Assembly: GCA_023229825.1 (NCBI GenBank) | Contig: JALNYN010000002.1 | Span: 23,413 to 87,412 of the forward strand | Direction: 5' to 3' | Length of the DNA stretch: 64,000 nucleotides | DNA from: Minisyncoccota bacterium | GTDB taxonomy: Bacteria > Patescibacteriota > Minisyncoccia > Phycocordibacterales > CAIJYI01 | Shown here: positions 26,112 to 34,327 of the stretch, one piece after another | Numbering within the stretch: the stretch's first letter is position 1 | How the letters are laid out: each line of letters starts with the position of its first letter | The notes under the pieces: generated by a model | Databases searched by the model: none | Told to the model about the DNA's origin: nothing | Seen by the model: only the letters and a program-made list of their open reading frames with translations | Translations under genes and position numbers: made by a program

Positions 26112-26983
26112 TCAGAAAGCTTTTTCCAGTCCGATAAAGAAAGATCTTCCGCTCTCACTGTTTCACTAATTCCGCTCTCTTTCATTTTGTTTCGTAAAAT
26201 ATTTTCATCGAAAACAGCTCTCAGGTTTGAAAAGAGCTGTTTTCTTTTGTGCGCAAAGCCCGCATGAAGTATTTCAAAAAATCGTTCTTCTTGTGATAGG
26301 GTCGTTTCTTGCCGGACGCGGGTCTCCGACCCCGTCCGGAACGTTTCGGACGGGGTCGGAGACCCGCGTCCGGCGTCGAAAAATTTTCTTGAAATGTTAT
26401 CTATCAGAAGGATCGCCGAATCAACCGAAGGTGCAGGCGTAAAACTTCCCGCTTTGACCGTTTTTATATATTTCGGCTCGCCGTATGCTTTAACGCTGAG
26501 GGAAAGCAAACTTTCCTTACCATCTCGCGCGACGATGCGCTCGGCGACCTCCTTTTGAACAAGCAGAACCATTTTTGAAGGTTGTTTTTCTGATGTGAGG
26601 AATTTTCGAATGATCTGCCCGGTAATGTAATACGGAATATTGGCAACCAATTTATATTGTCCGTCGTTGTTTTTACCGCCGGACTGGGGTTGCACCCCTG
26701 TCCGCAATGTTTGGAAATTAAGGACATCATCATGTATTAAAGTAAGGCGTTTTTCAAAAATTTCTTTGGCGAATTTTTCTTGCAGGAGCGGTATCAGGTC
26801 ACCATCTTTCTCGACAGCAATAACTCTCACATTCCTTTTTAAGAGTTCTTCTGTGAGTATTCCCCTCCCCGGTCCGATCTCAAGCACGGTTTCTCCAGCA
26901 ACAAGAGAAGCGGCATCGACGATTGACGCGACAATGCCAGTATTAGTTAAAAAATTCTGTCCAAGAGATTTTTTAGGTATCAT
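26108..26983 (-). CDS. ksgA: 16S rRNA dimethyladenosine transferase KsgA, with in-frame palindrome inserts
   Basis: 291 residues, about 20-25 longer than usual. Landmarks: KSLGQNFL at the start, SAM-binding VLEIGPGRGILTEELL (about 33-48), catalytic NIPYYITG (115-122) and the C-terminal HAGFAHKRKQLFSNL. It dimethylates two adenines near the 3' end of 16S rRNA. Two extra segments coincide with palindromic DNA: TLRTGVQPQSGG (about 92-103) and AGRGSPTPSETFRTGSETR (about 204-222). Both read through without a stop and lie in loop regions, so the enzyme is probably still active. Confidence 0.95.
   Translation of the reverse strand: MIPKKSLGQNFLTNTGIVASIVDAASLVAGETVLEIGPGRGILTEELLKRNVRVIAVEKDGDLIPLLQEKFAKEIFEKRLTLIHDDVLNFQTLRTGVQPQSGGKNNDGQYKLVANIPYYITGQIIRKFLTSEKQPSKMVLLVQKEVAERIVARDGKESLLSLSVKAYGEPKYIKTVKAGSFTPAPSVDSAILLIDNISRKFFDAGRGSPTPSETFRTGSETRVRQETTLSQEERFFEILHAGFAHKRKQLFSNLRAVFDENILRNKMKESGISETVRAEDLSLSDWKKLSD
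26311..26374. repeat. REPIN-like perfect inverted repeat inside ksgA
   Basis: Two 28-bp arms (beginning GCCGGACGCGGGTCTCCG) are perfectly complementary around the 8-nt centre GAACGTTT. Each arm is itself REP-like, and the AACGTT centre equals the tail of the RAYT-flanking REPs. Confidence 0.85.
26675..26714. repeat. REP-like palindrome inside ksgA
   Basis: CGCCGGACTGGGGTTGCACC followed by CCTGTCCGCAATGTTTGG: the same layout as the RAYT REPs (CCGG stem, GGGGTTG loop, CCCC, tail). Confidence 0.7.
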
Positions 26984-27014
26984 AAAATTTTTGCTTATTA
27001 TTTTTTAACACCGT

Positions 27015-27049
27015 CGCCGGTTCGGGGTTGTACCCCGAACCGAAACGTT
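27015..27049 (+). repeat. REP palindrome, left flank of RAYT
   Basis: CGGTTCGGGGT-TGT-ACCCCGAACCG (27018-27042) plus the tail AAACGTT. Identical over 35 bp, in opposite orientation, to 27608-27642. Confidence 0.9.
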
Positions 27050-27067
27050 GGAATCTTTCGCATGTCA

Positions 27068-27571
27068 TCATTCATTCACATTATCTGTTTTCAACTCGCA
27101 TTTTTCGTTTGCCGACGACCAATACCAAAAGGATGAATCCGAAACATAGTTTTTTCGAACAGGATTTTCTAAAATATAATTCAATTTTTGCTGAAAAAAT
27201 TTTTCGCTTTGAAGAATGATAGGCATATTGGTATCTTGCCAAATGGAATAGGTTTCGTCGGTTTCAACGAATAATTTTTCAATATTCGGTTCAGTTGCAA
27301 CTATATTTTTATGTATTTCGCGGGATGTATGCCTTTTAAAATCCCTGACAAATCCGGAGGTATCGCAAGATTCTGTAATAAGATGAATATGGTTAAGCAT
27401 AAATACAAAACCGTATAGTTTGAGACCCTTCTTCTTTTGGCAAAAACGGAGAGATTCTGCAATAATATTCCAGCGATTATGCCGGTCAAAAAGGTAATAC
27501 CATTTCTTAATGGTAAAAGTGAGAAAGTATGTGGAAGAATTTAATTCTTTTGATATTTTTTTGATCGGCAT
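27068..27571 (-). CDS. REP-associated tyrosine transposase (RAYT, Y1/HUH family)
   Basis: 167 residues. HUH motif NHIHLI (about 55-60) and the family end LNYILENPVRKNYV...WYWSSA, where the Tyr of NYILENP is the expected catalytic tyrosine. RAYTs are IS200/IS605-related single-strand transposases that act on REP palindromes. Here the gene is bracketed by two identical, oppositely oriented 35-bp REPs, and related palindromes occur in ksgA and at 19.9 kb. Full length for the family and no disruption, so possibly active. Confidence 0.9.
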   Translation of the reverse strand: MPIKKISKELNSSTYFLTFTIKKWYYLFDRHNRWNIIAESLRFCQKKKGLKLYGFVFMLNHIHLITESCDTSGFVRDFKRHTSREIHKNIVATEPNIEKLFVETDETYSIWQDTNMPIILQSEKFFQQKLNYILENPVRKNYVSDSSFWYWSSANEKCELKTDNVNE

Positions 27572-27607
27572 TAATGATTACTATAAAGAAATTTTTAATC
27601 AAATACA

Positions 27608-27642
27608 AACGTTTCGGTTCGGGGTACAACCCCGAACCGGCG
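27608..27642 (-). repeat. REP palindrome, right flank of RAYT
   Basis: AACGTTTCGGTTCGGGGT-ACA-ACCCCGAACCGGCG; inverted exact copy of the left REP. Confidence 0.9.
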
Positions 27643-27710
27643 AAAGAGGATCTTGCGGCAATTTTAAATTTTACATTGTCGTTTTTAGTTTTTCATTTTT
27701 CCTTTTTACT

Positions 27711-30700
27711 TTAAATATACACCACCCTTCCTCTCGTTTCACCTTTCCTTTCCTCTATTTCCACCAGCTCCTCCGGTATATCATTCAAAAATTCCGATGG
27801 TACTGTCATGTTTCTTGAGCCAAAAACGGTTCGTACTGAGGCGTAGGTTAAAAACAGTCTTTGTTTTGCTCGCGTGATGGCGACATAAAAAAGCCGCCTC
27901 TCTTCTTCTTTGTGGTTCTGTGAATCGCCAGATTCTCCGAAACTTCGATGCGGGAAAAGTCCGTCTTCGAGTCCGGTAATGAAAACCGTTTCAAATTCCA
28001 ATCCTTTTGACGCGTGCACGGTCATGAGACGGACGCGCGGTGTATCGATCTTTCCGTGCATGAGCGAATCTTGATCGCTTGCCAGAGCGGCATCTTCGAG
28101 GAGTTTCTGTATTCCCTCTTCCGGCGGATAGGCATCGTATTTTGAAGCCAGAGAAACTAATTCGTAGAGGTTCTCTATCCTTTCTTGCTCCTCTTCTCCT
28201 CCGAGCGATAACCCCTTTTCCATCCCCGTTTCTTTGAGAATATATTTTACCGTATCGCTCGGTTTTTTTTCGGCGGCGATAACCCGTATTTTTTCAAGAA
28301 GCGCGAAAAAGTCAGAAACTTTTGTTTTTGCCGCCGCTGGGAGCATATCTCTTTGTCCGGCAAGGATCTTTTTCAGGGTGACTTCCCCGAGGCCTCTTGC
28401 TGGAACGTTTATGATGCGTTTCAGATCGAAAGCGCTTTCGGGATTGAATGCGGCGCGAAGATACGCAAGAACATCTTTCACCTCTTTTCTCTCAAAGAAT
28501 TTTGTCCCGAGTACCTGATACGGAATGTCGGCGGACAGCATTGCCTCTTCGAGAGCGCGAGATTGATAATTGGCGCGAAAGAGCACGGCTATATTTTGGT
28601 AAGAAACTCCTTTTCTCACAAGTTCTCGCACTTTTTCGGCCACGAAAGAAGCCTCGTCATTTTCGTCGTACGCTTCATAAAGCGATATTTGTTCTCCTCC
28701 CGGAATTTTGGTAAAGAGATTTTTTGGCACCCTCAGCTTATTTTTTTGAATGACGCTATTTGCCGCCGAAAGGATATTCTGTGTGGAGCGGTAATTTTCT
28801 TCAAGAAGAACGATCTTCGATCCGGGGTAATCTTTTTCAAAATGAATAATGTTTCTAATGTTAGCGCCTCGCCACGAATACACGCAATTATGTACCGGTA
28901 TGGAGTTAACAATATAGTTATGAGTTTTGGCAATATCAAGGTCATAGACCAATCCTTCATATTTTACCCGCTCTATCTTTTGAATTTCATCAGTAATTAT
29001 TTTTCCATTTTGAATGAGCGCAGTTTCCATTTTTTCCCGAAGGCTTGCCGCCGGAAAAAAATTAAATCTCCCTTTTTCCGTAAGGAGTGCGGTACGATTC
29101 AGGATAAGTTTGGGATTGATCGCAAGTATTTTTTGCGCGATATTTTCAGCTTCGCCATAATCCAACTTTGCGATTTCCAACCGCCAGTCGTCCCTTTTTC
29201 CTTTTCTTGTTTTAAAACCCGCCAATTCGAGTTTCTCTTTCAGTTTTTTGTCGGTTGTGTTGATGGAAACGCGGCTTAACCCGAATGGGTGCAAAACGCT
29301 TTTTCTTTTGTCACTGAACATGGTGAGTCGGACGTTGAGTCGATTGTTTTCCGTGTTCCCTTGCGTTGTTCCTTGCGGGGTGTAGTGTGGAAAATCAAAT
29401 GAAAGTCCTGTTTCTTCAAAAAGTCGTTTCGCGTTTTTTTCCGTATCTATCATTCCAAATAAATCGTCAATCTGCTTTTGAGCAAGGGAGAGTTTTCTGC
29501 CGATCGTATGGAACACTATCGTTGGAATTCCGTAGAAAAAAGAATAATAGTTTTCCCATAAAATCGCCTCCGGTTTTGTTTCGCATACTCTTATTACCCA
29601 CATCCGATCCGCTTTTTCTTGATTGCTTCGCACCAAAAAACCGACCTTTACATCCCCGTTCCCGTTTCCCGGGACTCGTGCGCTTTTTACCATGCCAACC
29701 CGAAATCCTTTCGTTCTTTTGTACATGAGATACACATAATATACGTTGTGTTGAAGTGAAAAACGGGAAAAGAAAATATGCTCGGGCGTCGTTTTTATTA
29801 TTCTCCCGCTTTTTGTTGTGATTTTTATCATATCCCCGTCATATTTTTTCTCTATGACTCGCGTAACTTTTGAGAGGCAAACATCTCCGTTTCCGGCGGC
29901 GCTTTTTACTTCGTCGCCCGTCTTGATATCTTCTATTTTTTTCTCGCCATTTTTGACGGATACTCGCGTATTTTTCGGAAAACACTGGTCCCCATCGCCG
30001 ACGACGCAGATGTTTCGGTCTTTTCCGGCGAGCAGTCTTGAAAGTTCGTATTGAACGGTATTCGTGTCTTGATATTCATCAATGTGCACATAGCGCCACA
30101 TTTCTTGGTATTTTTCACGGATAGCCTCGTTTTCGCGCAGGAGAAGCAGAGTTTTTAGGAGAAGATCATCAAAATCGAAAGCCGATGCTTTTTTTGTTCT
30201 TTTTTCGTAATCAAGCCACACTTCGGCGACGATGCGCGGGAAAAAAGCGGTGTTGGAATTCGCGTAAAAGGTCTCTGCTGAAACACACTCTCCTTTTTGC
30301 CGCGAAATAATACTTTGTATCTTTTTCGGATCGAATTGCTTCGGATCGAGATTCCTTGCTTTTATGGCATCTTTGATAAGCGAACGAGAATCGTTTTGAT
30401 CTAAGATCGTAAAGTGCTTCGGAAGGCCGAGCGCTTCGTTCTCTTTTCGAAGGATATATACTCCAAGCGAATGAAAGGTCCCGATAAACGGTTCGTTGCC
30501 GTATCCGATGATATTTTCTTTTTGAAGGAGCGTGTTTATCCTTCCCCTCATCTCTTGCGCAGCTTTATTGGTGAATGTTACGGCGAGTATTTGATGCGCG
30601 GGAACACCGCTTTGTATGAGCTGAATGATCCTGTGCGTCAAAGTTTTTGTTTTTCCGGCCCCCGCTCCGGCAACGATCAAAAGAGGGCCGTTTTTGTGAA

Positions 30701-30749
30701 GAACGGCCTCTTTTTGCGGTTCATTTAATCCTTCTGTGTAGTCATGCAT
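27711..30749 (-). CDS. UvrD/PcrA superfamily 1 DNA helicase containing an intein
   Basis: 1012 residues. Motif I VAGAGAGKT (about 26-34), motif Ia VTFTNKAA, motif II HIDEYQDTN (222-230), motif III split by an intein (GDGDQ / CVYSWRGANI), then FRANYQSRALEEA, LMTVHASKGLEFETVFITG and the C-terminal RRLFYVAITRAKQRL. Removing residues 256-621 leaves a 646-residue extein, normal for PcrA/UvrD/Rep. The enzyme unwinds DNA 3'-5' in repair and replication restart. ATG at 30749. Confidence 0.96.
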   Translation of the reverse strand: MHDYTEGLNEPQKEAVLHKNGPLLIVAGAGAGKTKTLTHRIIQLIQSGVPAHQILAVTFTNKAAQEMRGRINTLLQKENIIGYGNEPFIGTFHSLGVYILRKENEALGLPKHFTILDQNDSRSLIKDAIKARNLDPKQFDPKKIQSIISRQKGECVSAETFYANSNTAFFPRIVAEVWLDYEKRTKKASAFDFDDLLLKTLLLLRENEAIREKYQEMWRYVHIDEYQDTNTVQYELSRLLAGKDRNICVVGDGDQCFPKNTRVSVKNGEKKIEDIKTGDEVKSAAGNGDVCLSKVTRVIEKKYDGDMIKITTKSGRIIKTTPEHIFFSRFSLQHNVYYVYLMYKRTKGFRVGMVKSARVPGNGNGDVKVGFLVRSNQEKADRMWVIRVCETKPEAILWENYYSFFYGIPTIVFHTIGRKLSLAQKQIDDLFGMIDTEKNAKRLFEETGLSFDFPHYTPQGTTQGNTENNRLNVRLTMFSDKRKSVLHPFGLSRVSINTTDKKLKEKLELAGFKTRKGKRDDWRLEIAKLDYGEAENIAQKILAINPKLILNRTALLTEKGRFNFFPAASLREKMETALIQNGKIITDEIQKIERVKYEGLVYDLDIAKTHNYIVNSIPVHNCVYSWRGANIRNIIHFEKDYPGSKIVLLEENYRSTQNILSAANSVIQKNKLRVPKNLFTKIPGGEQISLYEAYDENDEASFVAEKVRELVRKGVSYQNIAVLFRANYQSRALEEAMLSADIPYQVLGTKFFERKEVKDVLAYLRAAFNPESAFDLKRIINVPARGLGEVTLKKILAGQRDMLPAAAKTKVSDFFALLEKIRVIAAEKKPSDTVKYILKETGMEKGLSLGGEEEQERIENLYELVSLASKYDAYPPEEGIQKLLEDAALASDQDSLMHGKIDTPRVRLMTVHASKGLEFETVFITGLEDGLFPHRSFGESGDSQNHKEEERRLFYVAITRAKQRLFLTYASVRTVFGSRNMTVPSEFLNDIPEELVEIEERKGETRGRVVYI
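28887..29984 (-). other. Intein coding segment in the helicase motif III region
   Basis: 366 codons. N-terminal splice block CFPKNTRVSVKNGEKKIEDI (Cys1), block B IIKTTPEHIFF with the TxxH motif, block F YEGLVYDLDIAKTHNYIV, and C-terminal VHN followed by Cys of the extein. The region between blocks B and F (about 230 residues) is long enough for a homing endonuclease, but no clear LAGLIDADG or HNH motif could be read, so the endonuclease may be degenerate or of another type. Confidence 0.92.
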
Positions 30750-30815
30750 GGGAGTATGATAGCATACTTACGATTAAAGATTAAAGATTATCGATTACCG
30801 ATCACATATAAAAAA

Positions 30816-30843
30816 TGATCCGCCTTCTGCGGATCGTTTTTTC
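30816..30843. terminator. Terminator upstream of the helicase gene
   Basis: AATGATCCGC-CTTCT-GCGGATCGTT stem with flanking A and T runs, set inside a larger inverted repeat of ATTAAAGATTA / TAATCTTTAAT words (30773-30873). Confidence 0.8.
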
Positions 30844-30851
30844 TGGTCTCG

Positions 30852-32324
30852 TTAATCGGTAATCTTTAATCGGCCACCGCCCGTTGGCGGGGTCCCGCTC
30901 GCGAGCGGGATAATCCTTTTTAGCGCACTGATGAGATACTTATTTCCCCTGAATATCTTATCAAGGGTGAGAATATCTTTGGGGAGAATATGGACCTGGC
31001 CTTTCTTCATCCCAAGTTCTTCGGGGTGATCGCCGGAAAGAGCGTTGAAGGCATCGTTCATGCTGTCGAGTATAAAGTTTTTCTGTCTGGGATCGAGAGT
31101 TTGGAATTTCTGAATATCCTCAAGCTTTGTTTCCAGGATCTTCCTGATAACGTCGCCTTCTTTTACGGTATAGGGTTCGCTAAGTTTTTGAAGCGATTCT
31201 TCCGGGGTTACGGGCTTATGATCCAAAGGTGATTCTTTTGTTTGCGTTTCTGGTCTTTCCGTTTGAGCGGCAGGTATCTTATCTTGAACATCTGATGGTT
31301 TGGGTTCGTTTGGCGCGATAACTTCCTCGTTATTGTTCGTTCGCGGAGAAAGCCGTTGTTTTAACCATGCGAACGGAAAGCCGAGAAATACTTTTGGCGA
31401 TCCATCAGGTGTTTTATCGGGGGTCTTTGATTCCGGTTTTTCATCCATGCTCGATATTTTAGCCGTCTCTTTCTGTATTTCTTGAGTAACGCGGTCTATT
31501 TTTTCCTTCACTTCCTCTATTTTTTGCGCATCAATTTTCGCTGCCTGAATATCGGAGGGTTTTTCTTTTGTTTCGCCGTCAGCGCTCTCTTTTTCGGCGG
31601 CTTTTACCGCCTCCGTATTTGTCTCTATTTTTTCCACAACTTTATCATCACCGATCTTCTTGTCCAGTTCAGAAAGCTCCGCCTGTAACCGCTTGAGTTT
31701 ATCGGACGGTGCACTATGCATTTTTTCATTAAGCTTTTTTTCTTCAAAGATCGCCACGCGCAGATACACCCGCTGTTTTCTCCAATCTTTCAAGAGTTCA
31801 GGGTCAGGGAGATCGATATTTGAGATCTTTTTATCATCAACTTTTGTTTGATCCGGTTCTTCGTTCGGAGTTTTGTCTCGAAGATCTTTCAGTTTTTGGA
31901 TCAAATTCTGCGCCGTATCGTTCGGGTCAATATCATGATCCTTTACGATCTTTGTAAGCGTGTTGGACCTGAGGGGAGGGATCCTATCATTATCTATATC
32001 GGTAAGAAGATGGTGTGCTTCATCCGTGATACCCGTTTCTGCCGATTTTTCGGGTTCTTTCCGGTAAAACTTCTTGAGTTCGCCCAGTATTTGCTCGATC
32101 GCCGCTAAGACGGCTTCATCTGTGTCGAGAGCGACTGCTTCTTCAACGGATCTTGTCGTTTTCTCTATCTGCTCTTTTGCTGAAAAATTATCGAAAAGAA
32201 TATTTTCGATCTCTCCCATTTTTTTATTGATCGCGGACTCAAACTCTTCCGGTGTTTTCATTCCGAGATCTTTTTCCGTCGCGGATGTTTTATTGTCGGT
32301 CACTGGTTGTTGTTGGGTATCCAT
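30852..32324 (-). CDS. Charged helical protein with LysM-like C-terminal region
   Basis: 490 residues, no signal peptide. Residues 1-270 are Lys/Glu-rich helices, probably coiled coil (EEKKLNEKMHSAPSDKLKRLQAELSELDKKI). A Pro/Thr-rich linker follows. Residues about 390-470 (YTVKEGDVIRKILETKL ... GMKKGQVHILPKDI) resemble a LysM or LysM-like fold. The last residues (ASGTPPTGGGRLKITD) are encoded by a copy of the GGGTCCCGCTYGCGAGCGGG palindrome plus the spacer repeat, so the natural C-terminus has been replaced. Function unknown. Confidence 0.7.
   Translation of the reverse strand: MDTQQQPVTDNKTSATEKDLGMKTPEEFESAINKKMGEIENILFDNFSAKEQIEKTTRSVEEAVALDTDEAVLAAIEQILGELKKFYRKEPEKSAETGITDEAHHLLTDIDNDRIPPLRSNTLTKIVKDHDIDPNDTAQNLIQKLKDLRDKTPNEEPDQTKVDDKKISNIDLPDPELLKDWRKQRVYLRVAIFEEKKLNEKMHSAPSDKLKRLQAELSELDKKIGDDKVVEKIETNTEAVKAAEKESADGETKEKPSDIQAAKIDAQKIEEVKEKIDRVTQEIQKETAKISSMDEKPESKTPDKTPDGSPKVFLGFPFAWLKQRLSPRTNNNEEVIAPNEPKPSDVQDKIPAAQTERPETQTKESPLDHKPVTPEESLQKLSEPYTVKEGDVIRKILETKLEDIQKFQTLDPRQKNFILDSMNDAFNALSGDHPEELGMKKGQVHILPKDILTLDKIFRGNKYLISALKRIIPLASGTPPTGGGRLKITD
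30875..30912. repeat. Palindrome P3 at the 3' end of the LysM-like gene
   Basis: CCACCGCCCGTTGGCGGGG and GTCCCGCTCGCGAGCGGGAT hairpins; the same units form the insert in the REP at 19938-20011. Confidence 0.65.
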
Positions 32325-32360
32325 AGGATAATGAAAACTAATTATATTTTAGGATCTTTG

Positions 32361-32630
32361 TTAAAGACTTATTACTTTTACCGGACCATCTTCTCCATTA
32401 TCGGCTTGTTCATTTTTACTATTCTCGGTCGAGTTCGCCGGCAGATCTTCGGTTTCAATTTCAGGGTTTTCGCTGATAATCTCTATTCCATTTTCATGCA
32501 GAAGGTCTTTATGTAAAAAATCGATCTTTTCGTCTTTATTTTGCGGTTTTTTTTGCTCGGCAATAAGGTCGACCCCGAATTCGGAATAGGCGGGGTGTGA
32601 TGATGGTTTTGTTATATCTTTGCTTGTCAT
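32361..32630 (-). CDS. Small acidic hypothetical protein
   Basis: 89 residues, rich in Glu/Asp/Asn/Lys with no hydrophobic segment, predicted largely disordered. It lies 8 bp downstream of the Pro-rich gene and 36 bp upstream of the LysM-like gene, likely one transcript. Not recognised; coding status is supported mainly by context. Confidence 0.5.
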   Translation of the reverse strand: MTSKDITKPSSHPAYSEFGVDLIAEQKKPQNKDEKIDFLHKDLLHENGIEIISENPEIETEDLPANSTENSKNEQADNGEDGPVKVISL

Positions 32631-32638
32631 GGTATGTT

Positions 32639-33946
32639 TTATGGCTGTTTGGTGTTTTCATTCACTCCCGCCCGGATTATCGCGGGGTATATTCGTTTTA
32701 TATAATCGAGAACCGACTCATAATCTTCCGGATCAGTGACGCTGCTGCTTCCAAGGGCGGTTTTTGCCTGCCATTTGAGCTTAATAATATAAGCCTGAAG
32801 GCGGTCTTTCCATAATTTATCGGGATCATTGATCGACACAACAGATAAAAGAAGCGTTTTTGCCGGCATTTTTTCCAGCGTCATCTTCGTCCTGTTTGAA
32901 GCATTTTCAAAGACTTCATGCATTTGTCCTTCAATGATCTTCGATTTCAGTATGTCGCCCATTTCATTTTCCTTCAGAGGTGCGACCGGATGAGGAAAAG
33001 GCGATCTTATCGGTTCATCGGGGATCGGATCGACAGGTACAGGCGTCTCCGTTTTTTTATTTTTTGACTCGTATCGAGGAAGGCGTATCCGTTCCGGCTT
33101 GATCAGGGTTGGATCTTGAACCGGAGGTTTTGGTATTTCTGCCGCAAGTACTTTTGGAGTATCGGGAATTGTTTGAGTCGAAATATCCGCATTGTTTTGA
33201 TGGTCCGGTTTTTTGGGTACCGGAATGAACAGAGACGGGCTGATATCTTTCGGCTCTTCCGGGGGCGGTATCGAAATATGTTCTGCCGGTTCAGACGGGA
33301 TCTGACGGGGAAAGATCGGGGTTGTGGTCGGTTCCGGTTTTTTGGGCACCGGAAGCGTTTCGGTCTCCTCATGGGGCTTTTCAGGGATCGCGCTAATGGG
33401 GTGCTCCGGTATGGCGCTCTTCGTTTCTTGCTTTTGCTCACTAGATATTTCATCGTTGATCCGCGTTGGAAGGACGGCTTCCGCAGCACTTTCTTGTTTT
33501 TTGGGAATGGTGAGCTCGGTATCTTTTATTTCCAAAGGCGTTCTTCCGTCAGGGAATTCACCGAAGAATATCGCTCTGGTCCACATTTCGTTCTCTTGTT
33601 CTTCGTTGATCTTCGTTTTACTCTCATCGCTTTCAACTTTCAAGGCATAGCTGACAAAAGCGTTGGCATTTTCTTCGAAATGGGCTTTTACGTGATCGGG
33701 AAGAGTTTTTTTTCTGGGACGCGCTTCTCCCGGCACCTCCTGCATATCGCTGATAATGGAAACTTTACCATCCGACAAATTTTTAATAAATTCATTGGGT
33801 TTAGGGGTCTCTGGCAATAAAGGGTGTTCATTGCCGGCGAGAAGATTATCTTCCCGCATATTATCGATCGAGATAAGGGGATTTGCCGCCGCAGGACGGA
33901 TGACTTGGCTGTCGCTATTCGATGTTGATGTAAAAGGGTTTGTCAC
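32639..33946 (-). CDS. Proline-rich cytoplasmic hypothetical protein
   Basis: 435 residues from a GTG start at 33946; no ATG nearby gives a better start. The centre (about 140-320) is Pro/Lys/Glu/Thr-rich with repeats such as PVPKKPE/D. The two ends are ordered: residues 45-125 (LPDHVKAHFEENANAFVSYAL) and 325-430 (MHEVFENASNRTKMTLEKMPAKTLLLSVVSINDPDKLW). Not recognised. Probably in one leftward operon with the two genes below it. Confidence 0.65.
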   Translation of the reverse strand: MTNPFTSTSNSDSQVIRPAAANPLISIDNMREDNLLAGNEHPLLPETPKPNEFIKNLSDGKVSIISDMQEVPGEARPRKKTLPDHVKAHFEENANAFVSYALKVESDESKTKINEEQENEMWTRAIFFGEFPDGRTPLEIKDTELTIPKKQESAAEAVLPTRINDEISSEQKQETKSAIPEHPISAIPEKPHEETETLPVPKKPEPTTTPIFPRQIPSEPAEHISIPPPEEPKDISPSLFIPVPKKPDHQNNADISTQTIPDTPKVLAAEIPKPPVQDPTLIKPERIRLPRYESKNKKTETPVPVDPIPDEPIRSPFPHPVAPLKENEMGDILKSKIIEGQMHEVFENASNRTKMTLEKMPAKTLLLSVVSINDPDKLWKDRLQAYIIKLKWQAKTALGSSSVTDPEDYESVLDYIKRIYPAIIRAGVNENTKQP

Positions 33947-34327
33947 AGAGTTTAAAAGTTATGTTGGACGCCTCATTTTCGGATGAGAGTTCCCTACATT
34001 ATATATTTTACGCCTATGTTCCCGGGAACACAATTCATTTTATGTGTAAAACGTGCTCATCTTCAAATAAATGCTCATCTAAAAAGTCAAGAAAGTTTTC
34101 CACAGAATGAATATCATTTGTTGACTCGACTCCCCGTGTTTTTTATACTGGTTTTATGGTGGTAATGGCAGAATTGCGGGTACTATGCGCTATTCGCAAA
34201 TGGTTGTTTTGACTAATAAAATAGGCTTATTTTCCTAAAAAAAATTAATTCTGATCCTGTATTTACTGACACGGTAAACGGATTACATCATCGGAACAAT
34301 AGCAACAGCAAAAAGTCCTTTTTCGGT
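33947..34327 (+). promoter_or_regulatory. Divergent spacer with promoter of the M23 peptidase gene
   Basis: A good promoter is TTGACT (34121-34126), 17 bp, TATACT (34144-34149). It leaves an unusually long 5' leader of about 170 nt, in which I see only a short unsupported frame. The start codon at 34328 has no Shine-Dalgarno sequence. Confidence 0.6.

Noticed and set aside
34155..34211. 18-codon leader peptide before the M23 peptidase gene
   Set aside because: No ribosome binding site and no supporting context; probably chance within the long leader.
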